15,184 nucleotides of DNA. It comes from Mucilaginibacter sp. (lineage in GTDB: Bacteria; Bacteroidota; Bacteroidia; Sphingobacteriales; Sphingobacteriaceae). The stretch spans positions 1-15,184 of the forward strand of contig JAQBNY010000145.1 in the NCBI GenBank assembly GCA_028288315.1, given 5' to 3'. Positions 14,200-15,184 of the stretch are shown here, one piece after another (positions within the stretch are counted from its first letter, which is position 1; the number at the start of each line of letters is the position of its first letter). The translations under genes and the position numbers were made by a program. The notes beneath the pieces were generated by a model. The model was given only the letters and a program-made list of their open reading frames with translations. It was not told where the DNA came from and did not search any database.

Positions 14200-15184
14200 A
14201 TGTTAAAGTATAAGCTTTTATTAACCGTATTTGCATTTTTACGCTTTAGCAATATCCTTAAAGCGCAGGATCCTCATTTCTCGCAATACTTTGCTTCACC
14301 TTTAACGCTCAATCCGGCTTTAACAGGTTTTTTTGACGGCGATTATCGTATTGCCTTGAATGAAAGGCAGCAATGGTGGAATGTTGGCAGCAGCTATAGC
14401 ACAACAAGTATATCCGCCGATTTTAAGATACTTTCTGAACACCTGCCAACTGATGACACTTTTGGGGTTGGAATAAGCGGTTTGTTTGATAAAACATTAA
14501 ACGGCGCATTACAAAGTAATTACTTTTCTTTAACAGGCGCTTATCATAAAAGCCTTGCCGACCAGGGCACACAAACTTTAGGAATGGGTTTCCAGGTAAA
14601 CTATGCCAACCGCCATTTTGATTATAACAGGCTTACATTTGCATCTCAGTTCAATGTTGATTATTTTGACACAAGTATACCGGCAAACGTCAATTATGAC
14701 AATACATCATCTAATTACGTTGAACTAAATGCTGGTTTATTATATGCTGTACACCTGCAAAAATCAAATATTTATGCGGGTGTTTCTTTATATCACACTA
14801 CCAGCCCCAAAGAATCGCTATTTGACGCATCGGGTTATAAAACACCTTTTCGCAGCACCTTTCATAGCGGCGGCGAAATAAATATTAATGGTCAGTCGTC
14901 CATATTATTTAGCGGTGTATACATGGCTCAGGGCACGGTTAATGATAAATTAATTGGAGCCGCTTACGGTTTAAAAACCGACAATTACAATTTGCCCGTT
15001 AAGTTATATTTAGGTTTATGGCACAGGTTTAATCAATCATTTATTCCTTACGTTGGCATGGATTTCAACAATATCAGCGTTGGCTTAAATTATAGTATGT
15101 CTACCTCGCAAAGCATCTATTATCAACCTAAAACAATTGAACTATCTTTAATATATAGACATAAAAACTTAAACCAATCATTAT
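14200..15184 (+). CDS. PorP/SprF-family type IX secretion outer membrane protein, 3' end cut off
   Basis: The frame starts with ATG at 14200, three bases after the upstream stop, and stays open to the window edge (328 codons). Residues 1-22 are a signal peptide (MLKYKLLLTVFAFLRFSNILKA, Q23 next). The mature start QDPHFSQYFASPLTLNPALTG is the hallmark of PorP/SprF proteins, followed by alternating beta strands ending in aromatic residues (LNERQQWW, GVGISGLFD, LYAVHLQKSNIYAGVSLYH, IELSLIYRH). These are small outer membrane barrels that work with the type IX machinery; SprF is needed for export of the type B adhesin SprB in Flavobacterium. Here it most likely serves the cargo protein encoded immediately upstream, in one transcript. 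From the usual family length only a few residues should be missing. Confidence 0.93.
   Translation, partial: MLKYKLLLTVFAFLRFSNILKAQDPHFSQYFASPLTLNPALTGFFDGDYRIALNERQQWWNVGSSYSTTSISADFKILSEHLPTDDTFGVGISGLFDKTLNGALQSNYFSLTGAYHKSLADQGTQTLGMGFQVNYANRHFDYNRLTFASQFNVDYFDTSIPANVNYDNTSSNYVELNAGLLYAVHLQKSNIYAGVSLYHTTSPKESLFDASGYKTPFRSTFHSGGEININGQSSILFSGVYMAQGTVNDKLIGAAYGLKTDNYNLPVKLYLGLWHRFNQSFIPYVGMDFNNISVGLNYSMSTSQSIYYQPKTIELSLIYRHKNLNQSL

Overview
The window comes from a Bacteroidota chromosome, most likely a Sphingobacteriaceae relative of Mucilaginibacter or Pedobacter. Four things point there: a type IX secretion cargo protein with a PorP/SprF partner, a large TonB-dependent receptor with an N-terminal carboxypeptidase-like domain, promoters of the TTTG / TAnnTTTG kind in place of -35/-10 boxes, and starts without strong Shine-Dalgarno sequences. 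The genus is inferred from overall protein character, not from a search.

Layout. Positions 1-840 hold the 3' part of cysN (sulfate activation), closed by a terminator. Positions 841-1103 hold a small inverted-repeat element and a terminator for the opposite strand. Positions 1104-4061 (minus) encode a TonB-dependent outer membrane receptor that converges on cysN. Its 5' leader carries a complete consensus promoter and, apparently, a 13-codon ORF ending in four consecutive cysteine codons (4116-4157). From the divergent region 4062-4327 the plus strand then runs: proB-proA (first two steps of proline synthesis), a membrane DUF2231-Rieske fusion, a repeat-rich gap (7507-7836), mnmA (tRNA 2-thiolation), topA (DNA topoisomerase I), a near-perfect long hairpin, an 818-residue type IX secretion type B cargo protein with five tandem repeats of about 81 residues, and a PorP/SprF-like outer membrane protein that runs off the right edge.

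How the genes work together. ProB and ProA are consecutive enzymes and almost certainly one operon. The type B cargo and the PorP/SprF protein lie 3 bases apart and form a typical secretion/attachment pair. CysN and the receptor are convergent; the polycysteine leader in front of the receptor suggests that its expression follows cysteine supply, making it a candidate importer of a sulfur-containing compound. That link is the most interesting hypothesis in the window. The other genes are housekeeping. The intergenic gaps carry several families of short inverted repeats.
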